In this document: positions 25,436 through 34,900 of the stretch, piece by piece
How the letters are laid out: the number at the start of each line of letters is the position of its first letter
How positions within the stretch are numbered: position 1 is the stretch's first letter
DNA from: Streptococcus suis
Lineage (GTDB): Bacteria > Bacillota > Bacilli > Lactobacillales > Streptococcaceae
Length of the DNA stretch: 64,000 nucleotides
Assembly (NCBI GenBank): GCA_002831545.1
Contig: CP025095.1
Coordinates: 930,001-994,000 of the forward strand
Direction of reading: 5' to 3'
Made by a program: the position numbers and the translations under genes
Notes under the pieces: generated by a model
What the model was told of the DNA's origin: nothing
Database searches by the model: none
The model's input: the letters and a program-made list of their open reading frames with translations, nothing else

Positions 25436-26572
25436 ATGAAAAAACGACCGACATCTGCCTATATCCACATTCCATTTTGTACCCAGATTTGTTACTACTG
25501 TGACTTTTCTAAGGTCTTTATCAAGAACCAGCCTGTTGATGAGTATTTGGCTGCCCTCATGGAAGAGGTCAAGTTTTACGACCTGCCAGCCCTCCGCACA
25601 CTTTATATCGGAGGTGGAACACCGTCGGCTCTCTCGGCAGACCAGCTAGATTATCTCCTGACCAATCTGGAGGACTTGCTGGACTTGTCACAGGTGGAAG
25701 AATTCACTATCGAGGCCAATCCAGGTGACTTGACGGCGGATAAGATTGCGGTTCTGAAAAAGTCCAAGTGCAATCGAGTGTCGCTGGGGGTCCAGACCTT
25801 TGATGACCGTATGTTGAAAAAAATTGGTCGTAGCCACAATCAGGCCCAGATTTATGAAACCATTGCTGCCCTCAAGGAAGCGGGCTTCCACAACATTTCT
25901 ATTGACTTGATTTATGCCCTTCCTGGTCAGACCATGGAGCAGGTGGTCGATAATGTCGCAAAGGCCTTGGAGCTGGATATTCCCCACATGAGCCTTTATA
26001 GCTTGATTTTGGAGAATCACACGGTCTTCATGAACCGCCAACGCCGTGGCAACCTCCACCTGCCCAACGAAGATGTGGAGTCCGATATGTTCGACTACAT
26101 CCTGCAAGAGTTGGAGAAAAACGGCTTCGAACACTACGAAATCTCCAACTTCACCAAACCTGGTTTTGAAAGTCGCCACAATCTCATGTACTGGGACAAT
26201 TCCGAGTATTACGGCTTGGGGGCAGGAGCTTCAGGCTACATCGACGGCATGCGCTATCGCAACCGCGGCCCCATTCAGCACTACCTCAAATCCATCCGCG
26301 AAAAAGGCCATTCCCGCTTACACGAAGAATTCCTCAGCCAGACTGAGCAGATGGAAGAAGAGATGTTTTTAGGGCTACGGAAAAAAACTGGCGTGTCCAT
26401 TGAGCGATTCGAGGAAAAGTTTGGCATTTCCTTTGAAGATCGCTACGGTCAGGTGGTCAGAGACTTGAAAAATGAAGGTCTCTTGCAAGAAGAAGACCGT
26501 TGGCTTCGGATGACCAAAAAAGGATTGTTTCTTGGCGATACAGTTGCTGAACGATTTATTATTACAGATTAG
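25436..26572 (+). CDS. hemW: HemW-type radical SAM protein (coproporphyrinogen oxidase-like)
   Basis: A 378-residue radical SAM enzyme. The 4Fe-4S site is CTQICYYC (residues 16-23, C-x3-C-x2-C) with the HemW-typical fourth Cys missing from the HemN pattern. It is followed by YIGGGTPSAL (about 59-68), EANPGDLT (about 94-101) and the HemW C-terminal domain. HemW proteins act as heme chaperones rather than coproporphyrinogen oxidases. Streptococci lack heme synthesis, so that assignment fits better than HemN. The gene appears to be translated from a leaderless transcript and precedes the thioesterase by 15 bp. Confidence 0.9.
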   Translation: MKKRPTSAYIHIPFCTQICYYCDFSKVFIKNQPVDEYLAALMEEVKFYDLPALRTLYIGGGTPSALSADQLDYLLTNLEDLLDLSQVEEFTIEANPGDLTADKIAVLKKSKCNRVSLGVQTFDDRMLKKIGRSHNQAQIYETIAALKEAGFHNISIDLIYALPGQTMEQVVDNVAKALELDIPHMSLYSLILENHTVFMNRQRRGNLHLPNEDVESDMFDYILQELEKNGFEHYEISNFTKPGFESRHNLMYWDNSEYYGLGAGASGYIDGMRYRNRGPIQHYLKSIREKGHSRLHEEFLSQTEQMEEEMFLGLRKKTGVSIERFEEKFGISFEDRYGQVVRDLKNEGLLQEEDRWLRMTKKGLFLGDTVAERFIITD

Positions 26573-26587
26573 AAAAGAGCAAAAACG

Positions 26588-27328
26588 ATGGGCTTAACCT
26601 ACCAAGAAGAGTTCACCATTCCCTTTGATATGGTGGATGTTAAACAAGAAATTAAACTGCCTGACTTTATTTCCTACTGTCTCGGTGTGTCAGGTCGGCA
26701 GTCGGAAGAACTGGGTCGCAGTGACCTCTATGTTTTTCAGGAATTTGGCTTGATTTGGGTCGTGACAGATTATGAACTGACCATTCAAGGCCTACCCAAG
26801 TATAATGAAACCATCACGATAAAAACAGAAGCAGTTGCCTACAACAAGTTTTTCTGTCATCGGATGTTCTACATCTACGATGAGGCAGGTAATCTTTTGC
26901 TGGATATTCTCTGTTATTTTGTCTTGATTGATTTTGAGAGTCGCAAGGTGGCACCTGTGCCAGAGGCCTTGATTGCTCCCTATCAGTCTGAGCAGGTCAA
27001 GAAATTGCCTCGGGCTCCTAAGTATCAGTTCTTGGAAAATCCATCTGTTCAAGAATTTCCTGTTCGCTATTTTGACTTGGATATGAATGGGCATGTCAAT
27101 AATGGCAAGTATCTGGAATGGATGTATGAAGCACTAGGCTATGATTTTCTGCTCTGCCATGTCCCTAAAAAAATCCAACTCAAGTATCTTAAGGAGGTAG
27201 AGGCGACTAGCTTGGTAAGTTCACGCATGGTGTCTAATGCTTGTGTCAGCCAGCATGAGATTGTGGTAGATGGGCATATTCATGCGCAAGCTGTCATAGA
27301 ATGGAGGGAACGTTATGTCGCAGGATAA
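26588..27328 (+). CDS. Acyl-ACP thioesterase (FatA/FatB-like double hotdog)
   Basis: A 246-residue protein of the acyl-ACP thioesterase family, which hydrolyses acyl-ACP to free fatty acid. The first hotdog shows LPDFISYCLGVSGRQSEELG (about 18-37). The second carries the catalytic-region motif RYFDLDMNGHVNNGKYLEWM (about 159-178), with the N-x-H-x-N-N-x-x-Y pattern. Its 3' end overlaps the start of a Nudix gene fragment (ATG 27314), as expected if the ancestral order was thioesterase-Nudix before an island was inserted. Confidence 0.88.
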   Translation: MGLTYQEEFTIPFDMVDVKQEIKLPDFISYCLGVSGRQSEELGRSDLYVFQEFGLIWVVTDYELTIQGLPKYNETITIKTEAVAYNKFFCHRMFYIYDEAGNLLLDILCYFVLIDFESRKVAPVPEALIAPYQSEQVKKLPRAPKYQFLENPSVQEFPVRYFDLDMNGHVNNGKYLEWMYEALGYDFLLCHVPKKIQLKYLKEVEATSLVSSRMVSNACVSQHEIVVDGHIHAQAVIEWRERYVAG

Positions 27329-27465
27329 GTGGTTGGAATGGGCCGTACGTTTACAAGCCTTGGCTCAGACTGGTTTGTAAAGATGTCTATGATATGGAGC
27401 GTTTCGAAGAAATCAGACAGATTGCGGCGGAAATGTTGATAGAGCTGTCTGGGCAGCTTGAGAAA
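27314..27465 (+). pseudogene. 5' remnant of a Nudix hydrolase gene (duplicate of 38048 start)
   Basis: From ATG 27314 the sequence reads MSQDKWLEWAVRLQALAQTGL, then a stop (TAA) where the intact gene has GCCTATGGAAAA. After a short deletion it continues in similarity to the intact gene as DVYDMERFEEIRQIAAEML. Homology to 38048-38195 is high and ends at about 27465. It is followed by a GGGGC/GCCCC terminator. The fragment marks the left junction of the island that separates the thioesterase from its Nudix neighbour. Confidence 0.85.
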
Positions 27466-27470
27466 GAAAT

Positions 27471-27493
27471 AAGGGGCAGTGCGCCCCTTTTTC
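27471..27493 (+). terminator. Terminator at the left edge of the island
   Basis: AAGGGGC-AGTGC-GCCCCTT followed by TTT. It ends the hemW-thioesterase transcript just after the Nudix remnant. Confidence 0.75.
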
Positions 27494-27553
27494 TATTTGC
27501 GAGCTATCTCAACCCCCAAAAAATGAAAGAACATTTTGTAGTTTTTTGAAATA

Positions 27554-27659
27554 TATAGTCGAATGAATTAGCTTTCAGACAAGGAACTGAGGTGCAGGCT
27601 ATACTAGAGTACGGCAAGCCGAAAGTGACGATGTATCAAAGTTAATTCAAATGACTATA
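27554..27659. repeat. MITE-like repeat, copy 1 (106 bp with imperfect terminal inverted repeats)
   Basis: It begins TATAGTCGAATGAATTAGCTTTC and ends GTTAATTCAAATGACTATA, so its ends are ~18-bp imperfect inverted repeats. An inverted copy lies at 37784-37879. No coding potential. The structure fits a miniature inverted-repeat element mobilised in trans. Confidence 0.75.
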
Positions 27660-27949
27660 GTTGTTTGAATTAGAAGTAGGACGACCTTAAGTTATAGTGT
27701 TAGTAGCCCATTCTCAAAATAGTTTTAGAGTTCTCAAATTGATAAGTTTAGATATGCCTTATTTTTAATACGTATCGCTATATTAAGTGATTATTATTTC
27801 TGAAAAAATAAACGAATATTTTTCATAAAATGTATGTTTTTACTGGAGTTTTTATTTTAAATATGCTAAAGTTAAATTGTGTATACTTTTTTTACGAGGT
27901 CTTATAATCCTTGTGAAAAAGGGATATTTTATAAAAAGGATAGCCTCCG
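27660..27949. other. AT-rich upstream region of the island glycosyltransferase
   Basis: 290 bp without a gene. TATAAT at 27903-27908 and an extended -10-like TGTGTATACT near 27879-27888 are possible promoter elements for the glycosyltransferase. The spacing to -35-like words is not ideal, so the promoter is not fixed. Confidence 0.35.
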
Positions 27950-27975
27950 ATATATATATATATATATATATATAT
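27950..27975. repeat. (AT)13 dinucleotide repeat upstream of the glycosyltransferase
   Basis: An uninterrupted 26-bp AT dinucleotide tract, 40 bases before the TTG start at 28015. The reading frame that continues into the glycosyltransferase is open through the tract, so a length change could alter either transcription or an upstream-initiated frame. Confidence 0.9.
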
Positions 27976-28014
27976 GCTGTTTATTTATTGTTTTTTTGGA
28001 GAGGAGGAGATGTT

Positions 28015-28920
28015 TTGACAGAGAAAACTCAACCATCTGTAACGGTGCTTATTCCTGTTTATAACGGGGAGGAACACATCGGAGATTGTTTGGATAGTCT
28101 GCTAAATCAAAGCTATGATAATTATCAGATACTGGTTGTTAACGATGGTAGTAGGGATAAAACTTTAGAAAAGTTGCAACAATATCCCGTGAAAATTCTT
28201 TCCTATGAGGAGAACAAAGGCATTTCCTATGCTCTCAACTATGGCATTGACCATATTGATACAGATTATATCATCCGTATGGATGCAGATGATTTGGCTC
28301 ATTATGACCGTATTCGGATACAGGTCAATTTTATGGAAAATAACCCACGGGTCTTTATGAGTGGCTGTACCAGCTATCCAGGCCCTGTTCATGGCAACAA
28401 GTGGGAGGTGGCTTTTGGTGAAAGACGCTTGACCACCTTTAATGAATTGAGGACGTTCTATCTTTTTCATCCCTACCTCCTACACCCTGGCGTGATTTTT
28501 AGGACAAAGAGCTGGAAGGAGAAAGGGTACCGCTATGACTCCCGCTTCGATGGGGTTGAGGACTTTGAGCTTCACAGGCGAATCATCATGGAAGAGGAGG
28601 TCTACCTGCTTCACCTCCATCTGATCCATGTTCGTTCCAGAGAAGGCAGTGCTTCGTCAGTCCCTCAGTCTGTCACCCTCGAGCGACTGAATCGGGCCAA
28701 TCGCCATTTTTACCAGAGCCATGGAGTGCCCTACGAGGGAGATATGCTCTATCTGGGCAAGACCATGTTCCCTGCTACCTACTCAACCAGTAGAGCAGAG
28801 CTAGAAAAAGCAGAGAACTTTGCCTGCCAGCTACTGGAAGTAGACTATTTCAAACAACGGCTGAAGAGGGACATCATCAAGCCACTCTTTGCCTATCTCT
28901 ATCAAATTGCTAGAGAATAA
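28015..28920 (+). CDS. Family 2 glycosyltransferase
   Basis: A 301-residue GT-A fold transferase. The N-terminus VTVLIPVYNGEEHIGDCLDS (about 9-28), VVNDGSRDKT (about 41-50) and the metal-binding DMDADD-like IRMDADD (about 90-96) are typical of GT2. ED-like GVEDFELHRR (about 179-188) would be the acceptor-side base region. I chose the TTG start at 28015 because GAGGAGGAGA (28001-28010) lies at correct distance; the ATG at 28010 is out of frame. It lies 53 bp upstream of the MucBP surface protein and may glycosylate that protein or a cell-surface glycan. The target is not deducible. Confidence 0.85.
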   Translation: MTEKTQPSVTVLIPVYNGEEHIGDCLDSLLNQSYDNYQILVVNDGSRDKTLEKLQQYPVKILSYEENKGISYALNYGIDHIDTDYIIRMDADDLAHYDRIRIQVNFMENNPRVFMSGCTSYPGPVHGNKWEVAFGERRLTTFNELRTFYLFHPYLLHPGVIFRTKSWKEKGYRYDSRFDGVEDFELHRRIIMEEEVYLLHLHLIHVRSREGSASSVPQSVTLERLNRANRHFYQSHGVPYEGDMLYLGKTMFPATYSTSRAELEKAENFACQLLEVDYFKQRLKRDIIKPLFAYLYQIARE

Positions 28921-28973
28921 GATTTACTTGTCTCTTCAGACCATTCAATTAAGATTCAAAAGAGGAAAATAAA

Positions 28974-31900
28974 ATGTTAGATAAGAAAAAAATAAATTTT
29001 CGTCGTAAGCGGATGACGACACCTGATAAACATTACCGCTACTCGATTCGTAAGTTTAATGTGGGCATCGCTTCGGTAGCCATCGCAGCCTTCATGTTTT
29101 TAGGTAATGGTGCGGTATCTGTTTCTGCAAATGATTTGGCTTCTAACGAGGAAGTGATTCCTACTAGTGGTCCAGTAAGTGAGGAAGATCTGTCATCTTC
29201 CGCTGAGATAAAAGAATCGGAGCTAGTGCCTTCGTCTACACCTAATACTGGAACTCCTGCGGAAACACCTGCACAGTCGGAAAAGGTTGTTACAGAAGAG
29301 ACAGTTCCAGTGGCCGAGAATGCAGATTCCCTTCCAACAAACGAATCACAGCAAGAAAGCTTGAGCACAAAAGAAAGTGACGATGCCTTAGCAGCAGCCA
29401 AGAAAGTTCTCGAAGAAGTCATCTCAGAAGCGGAAGTCTTGTCAGCCGATGCTCTTCGCAAAGCAGCTAAGTCAACAGCAGACACAAGCTCGCTTCAATC
29501 AGCAGCTAATGCAACCAAAGCAGCAGCAGAAGCAGCCAACCAAGTCTTTGCGGATGAACATGCCAGTCTTGAAGATATCAATGCCCAAATCACAGCTATC
29601 CGTACCGCAGTAGGAAACTTGGTTCCAGAGCTGACAAGCTTTACAGGAACGGAAGAAGTGACGGTTATGCTAGCTGCAACGACATCGGGGGCAGCAGATG
29701 CCAACCAAAGCGGTATTGACGCTATTTCTGCTAATAACGGACAATACACCGTTACCAGTGAGCATACAAACTTTAAGTGGACGGATATACTGAAAAATCC
29801 TATCATTGCACTAAAGATGACGGATGGAACCTATAAGTATAAGAAGTTTAGCGGTACGGTTACCATGGATATTGCAAAGGCGGCATATGTGGCAGACGAA
29901 TTTGTAGATGCTGCGACATACAAAACGGCAAACGGTGCATTGCAGGCAACCGATAAAGTATATATTATTCAGGAATCGGACTTTACCTCCGATCCGACTT
30001 CTACCTCTATTGAGGAAAGCTATGACCTGACGAAATTCCACCATAGACAAAATCTGGTTTTAGGTGGAGATAATTTTTTTGAAGGGGCTACTATTGAAGA
30101 TGCGGCGTCTGATAGTGTACTTATAGCATTGGCACGACCGGGCTCCTTTGTATCGGAGATTGAGTTTAAGAATGCGAGTAATCCGGGTACCCCATCGATA
30201 TATTTGCCGGAAGAAAATAATACGTTGTTGGTGGTGGACAATATCCGTGAAGCTGTGGAGCAGTCAGGACCAAATGACCAGTCTTATACGAATTTTGGTT
30301 TGTTCTTGTCGCATATAGCTGTAAGCGATGATAAGGTCAATAAGCCAAATACCGTCATGAATTTACCGAAAGGCGTGGAGGTGATCTTTGCAAATTCGAG
30401 TGGTCAGCAGACAACCTTTGCTGGGGCTATGAACGAGATGATGGATAGACTCAAATATAATGATGCTGAGTGGACGGTTTTAAATCCTCAACAGAAATTA
30501 AAATTTAAGTTTATCGTAAAAAAAGATGAACAAATTATCCAAGAAGATAAAAACTGGAGAGAAATTACATTACATGTGTATAATACTCTCGATGCAGTGA
30601 AGAATCTGGTGAAAACAACGCTCGAAAACACAGAAAATAACTTTGCAGAGGGCATCGTAGACAATATCGATTTCTCTGGCTTGCCAGAAGTTATGAAAAA
30701 TGAAGCGGTAGAGATGGAGATAAAATATCCGAATGTGGACGGAAGTACACCGCAAGACGGAGCAATGCCACAATTTTCGAATCTGGGAAATAAGCGATAT
30801 GACTGGGTAAATAAGGACGGAGAAACAAGCAACGGTAATCACGCTACATCACCAGCACGATATTTCCCGTATGACATGGATTTATTCCAGGGAGATGGCG
30901 ATGACATTACTGAAGCGCTGCTGGGATATACACCTTATATCACAGATTACAAGCCTCCTAGGGATTCTGGGGAGACTGCGAAGATTAAACCTAGTGATCA
31001 TGATCAGGAATTGATAGACTATTACAGCCTAGGTCCTATCTTTACAAAAACCATGTTTACTCATTATTTTACTCCGGAACCGGGAGGCGTGAATGAAAGT
31101 TATTGGAACTCGTTGGTACAGGATATACCTATCCCGCAGCTTGACTTTGAGCCTAAGGTTAATCTGGATATCGTAACCCTTTCCGATAATCCACAACCGA
31201 ATCCAAAGGGAACAGTGAAGATTGTCTACAAGGCTTTGAATGCTGATGGTACAGATGTAGATAGCAGTGTGGTTCTAAGAGCAGATGTCACTGACACAGA
31301 GGATGCAGCGGTAGGTACACCATGGAATGCCAAAGAGACGGGTGTTGACCATGATAAGGATACTGCTACAGATTCTATCGACGAAAGACCTGAAACATTT
31401 ACGACGCAAGCGACAGAAACAAATCCAAGTCGTGAATATAAACTGGTATCTGCAAAAACAACGGTACAAACACCGACAGATGCAGCTCCAGTTACTGTTA
31501 CAGATGATGCACAACTCGAAGGTCAAGTAATAGAAGGAACCACTACCGTAACCTATTATTATGCCTTGGTGCAGGAACAACCAGCCACTTCAAGAGAAGT
31601 GAAAGGTGATGTTGTCATCAAGTATGAGGATACTGCTGGAACAGAAATCAAAGGTCAGTTGAAAGATACTGATCAAGGAGTGGTGGCGACGTACACCACC
31701 CCAAGTCGTCGCTATATCAAGGTTGACAATCAAGTAACCTACCTGGACTCAGAACCAGCTGAAACAGTGGAGTTGTCTAATCTTGCATACAATGCCGACC
31801 AGACTCGTGAGGATGGAACGGTTGAGAAACCAGCTACAATTGAATCTGCTGGTAAGACCTACCGCTTTATCAAGCTCAAGGACGATTCAGCAACAGTAAC

Positions 31901-34900
31901 AGGTTTAGTCACAGAAGCGACAAAAACGGTAACCTATGTCTATGCCCCAGAACAGACACGTGAAGTACCAACCGAAAAAACTGGTAGTGTTATTGTGGAG
32001 TACAAGTTGGAGGGCAGTGAAACACCTGAAAAACCAGAAGGTACAAAACTTCAGGCTGACTTCAAAGACACAACGGATCAATTGGTATCGACTTCAACCG
32101 TTACTGAAACCTACTACGTGGATGCAAATGGTGTGGAAAAGGTAACCAATACCAGCGAACCTGTTGTAACGCTAACAAATGCGACCTATGAAGTGACTAA
32201 GGCCGAAGCGCCAGATGTCTTGACAATTGGTGGGAAGACGTACCACAAAGTTCGTGTAAATGGCACAGAAAATGGCACACTTCCAGCAGGTGAGACAAAA
32301 GTTACTTACTACTATGCGGAAGAGCAAGTAGAGGAAGGTGTAATCGAAGAAAAAGGGAACGTCACAGTCAAATATGAGACAGAAGGTGGCGCACCCTTGA
32401 AACCAGCCTATAAGGATAGTGAAAACGTCCTTGTCTCAAGCACTCCAACGACAAGACGTTATTACCTAAAAGATGGCAATAAGGTTTACTTAGATGAGCA
32501 ACCAGTTCGTGGCACAACAACAAAAACTGATGCGACATACGATACTCGTGAAGACAAATCAGAAACGGGTGGAGTAAACGAAAAACCAGCTACTCTTACA
32601 GATGAATCAGGTAAGAAATACCACCTCATCAAGACTAAGGACAAAACCCCAGAGAATGGAACCTTGCCAGCAGGTGATACAGTCGTAACCTATGTCTATG
32701 CCCCAGAACAGACACGTGAAGTACCAACCGAAAAAACTGGTAGTGTTATTGTAGAGTACAAGTTGGAGGGCAGTGAAACACCTGAAAAACCAGAAGGTAC
32801 AAAACTTCAGGCTGACTTCAATGACACAACGGATCAATTGGTATCGACTTCAACCGTTACTGAAACCTATTACGTGGATGCAAATGGTGTGGAAAAGGTA
32901 ACCAATACCAGCGAACCTGTTGTAACAAATACAAATGCGACCTATGAAGTGACTAAGGACGAAGCGCCAGATGTCTTGACAATTGGTGGGAAGACGTACC
33001 ACAAAGTTCGTGTAAATGGCACAGAAAACGGCACACTTCCAGCAGGTGAGACAAAAGTTACTTACTACTATGCGGAAGAGCAAGTAGAGGAAGGTGTAAT
33101 CGAAGAAAAAGGGAACGTCACAGTCAAATATGAGACAGAAGGTGGCACAACCTTGAAACCAGCCTATAAGGATAGTGAAAACGTCCTTGTCTCAAGCACT
33201 CCAACGACACGCCGTTATTACCTAAAAGATGGCAATAAAGTTTACCTAGATGAGCAACCAGTTCGTGGCACAACAACAAAAACTGATGCGACATACGATA
33301 CTCGTGAAGACAAATCAGCAACGGGTGGAGTAAACGAAAAACCAGCTACTCTTACAGATGAATCAGGTACTACGTATCACCTCATCAAGACTAAGGACGA
33401 AACTCCAGAGAATGGAACCTTGCCAGCAGGTGATACAGTCGTAACCTATGTCTATGCCCCAGAACAGACACGTGAAGTACCAACCCCATCAAATGGTAGT
33501 GTCATTGTGGAGTACAAGTTGGAAGGTAGTGAAACCACTGAAAATCCAGAAGGTACAAAACTTCAGGCTGACTTCAAAGACACAACGGATCAATTGGTAT
33601 CGACTTCAACCGTTACTGAAACCTACTACGTGGATGAAAATGGTGAGGAGCAGGTAACCAATACCAGCGAACCTGTTGTAACGCTAACAAATGCGACCTA
33701 TGAAGTAACTAAGGACGAAGCGCCAGATGTCTTGACAATTGGTGGGAAGACGTACCACAAAGTTCGTGTAAATGGTACAGAAAACGGCACACTTCCAGCA
33801 GGTGAGACAAAAGTTACTTACTACTATGCGGAAGAGCAAGTAGAGGAAGGTGTGATCGAAGAAAAAGGGAACGTCACAGTCAAATATGAGACAGAAAGTG
33901 GCACAACCTTGAAACCATCCTATAAGGATAGTGAAAACGTCCTTGTCTCAAGCACTCCAACGACAAGACGTTATTACCTAAAAGATGGCAATAAGGTTTA
34001 CTTAGATGAGCAACCAGTTCGTGGCACAACAACAAAAACTGATGCGACATACGATACTCGTGAAGACAAATCAGAAACGGGTGGAGTAAACGAAAAACCA
34101 GCTACTCTTACAGATGAATCAGGTACTACGTATCACCTCATCAAGACTAAGGACAAAACTCCAGAGAATGGAACCTTGCCAGCAGGTGATACAGTCGTAA
34201 CCTATGTCTATGCCCCAGAACAGACTGAAATAATCCCTACAGAGAACAAAGCCAAGGTAACTGTAAATTACTATATCTTGGGTACAAGCACACCTCTTCA
34301 ACCAAGCTATGAAGATACTCCGGCTACTAAGATTTCGGAGACGGTAACAACCAACACCTATTATCTAGATGCCAATAATGAGCGTGTGCCAGTAGGTAAT
34401 CCGGCTGTAGTAATCAATCCAGTTGATCCAGCGGTGTCTTATGATACAACTGAAACCAAGAATGGTAAAGAAGAACGTCCAACCACACTTGAGTCAGGTG
34501 GCAAGACCTACCACTTGGTAGAGGCAGCGACAACCTTCACGGAAGGTACAGGCGTCAGCGGAACCTTGACCAAGGATACAGTTGTAAATTACTACTATGC
34601 GGAAATCAAGGAAGAAGTCACAACCGAACCAACTAACGGTTCTGTAACGATTAAGTACGAAACAGTTGACGGCAAAGAGCTTCAGAGTCCATTCCTAGAT
34701 ACACCAAGTACTGAAATCAGTAGCATCACAACTAAGCGGAAGTACTATGAGTACAATGGCGTGAAGACCTATGTAGGTGAAGCTGAAGTTACTCCAAGTA
34801 CAAAGGATGTTCCATATAACACGACAGAAGACAATGAGAAACCTGAAACCTTGCAAAAAGGTGGTAAGACTTACCAACTTGTTGCAGTGAAAGCTGGCTC

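Noticed and set aside
27877..28014. N-terminal extension of the glycosyltransferase through the (AT)13 tract (IYIYIY)
   Set aside because: The frame is open, but the strong GAGGAGGAGA ribosome site and GT2 homology both start at 28015. The extension is kept only as a possibility for frame switching.
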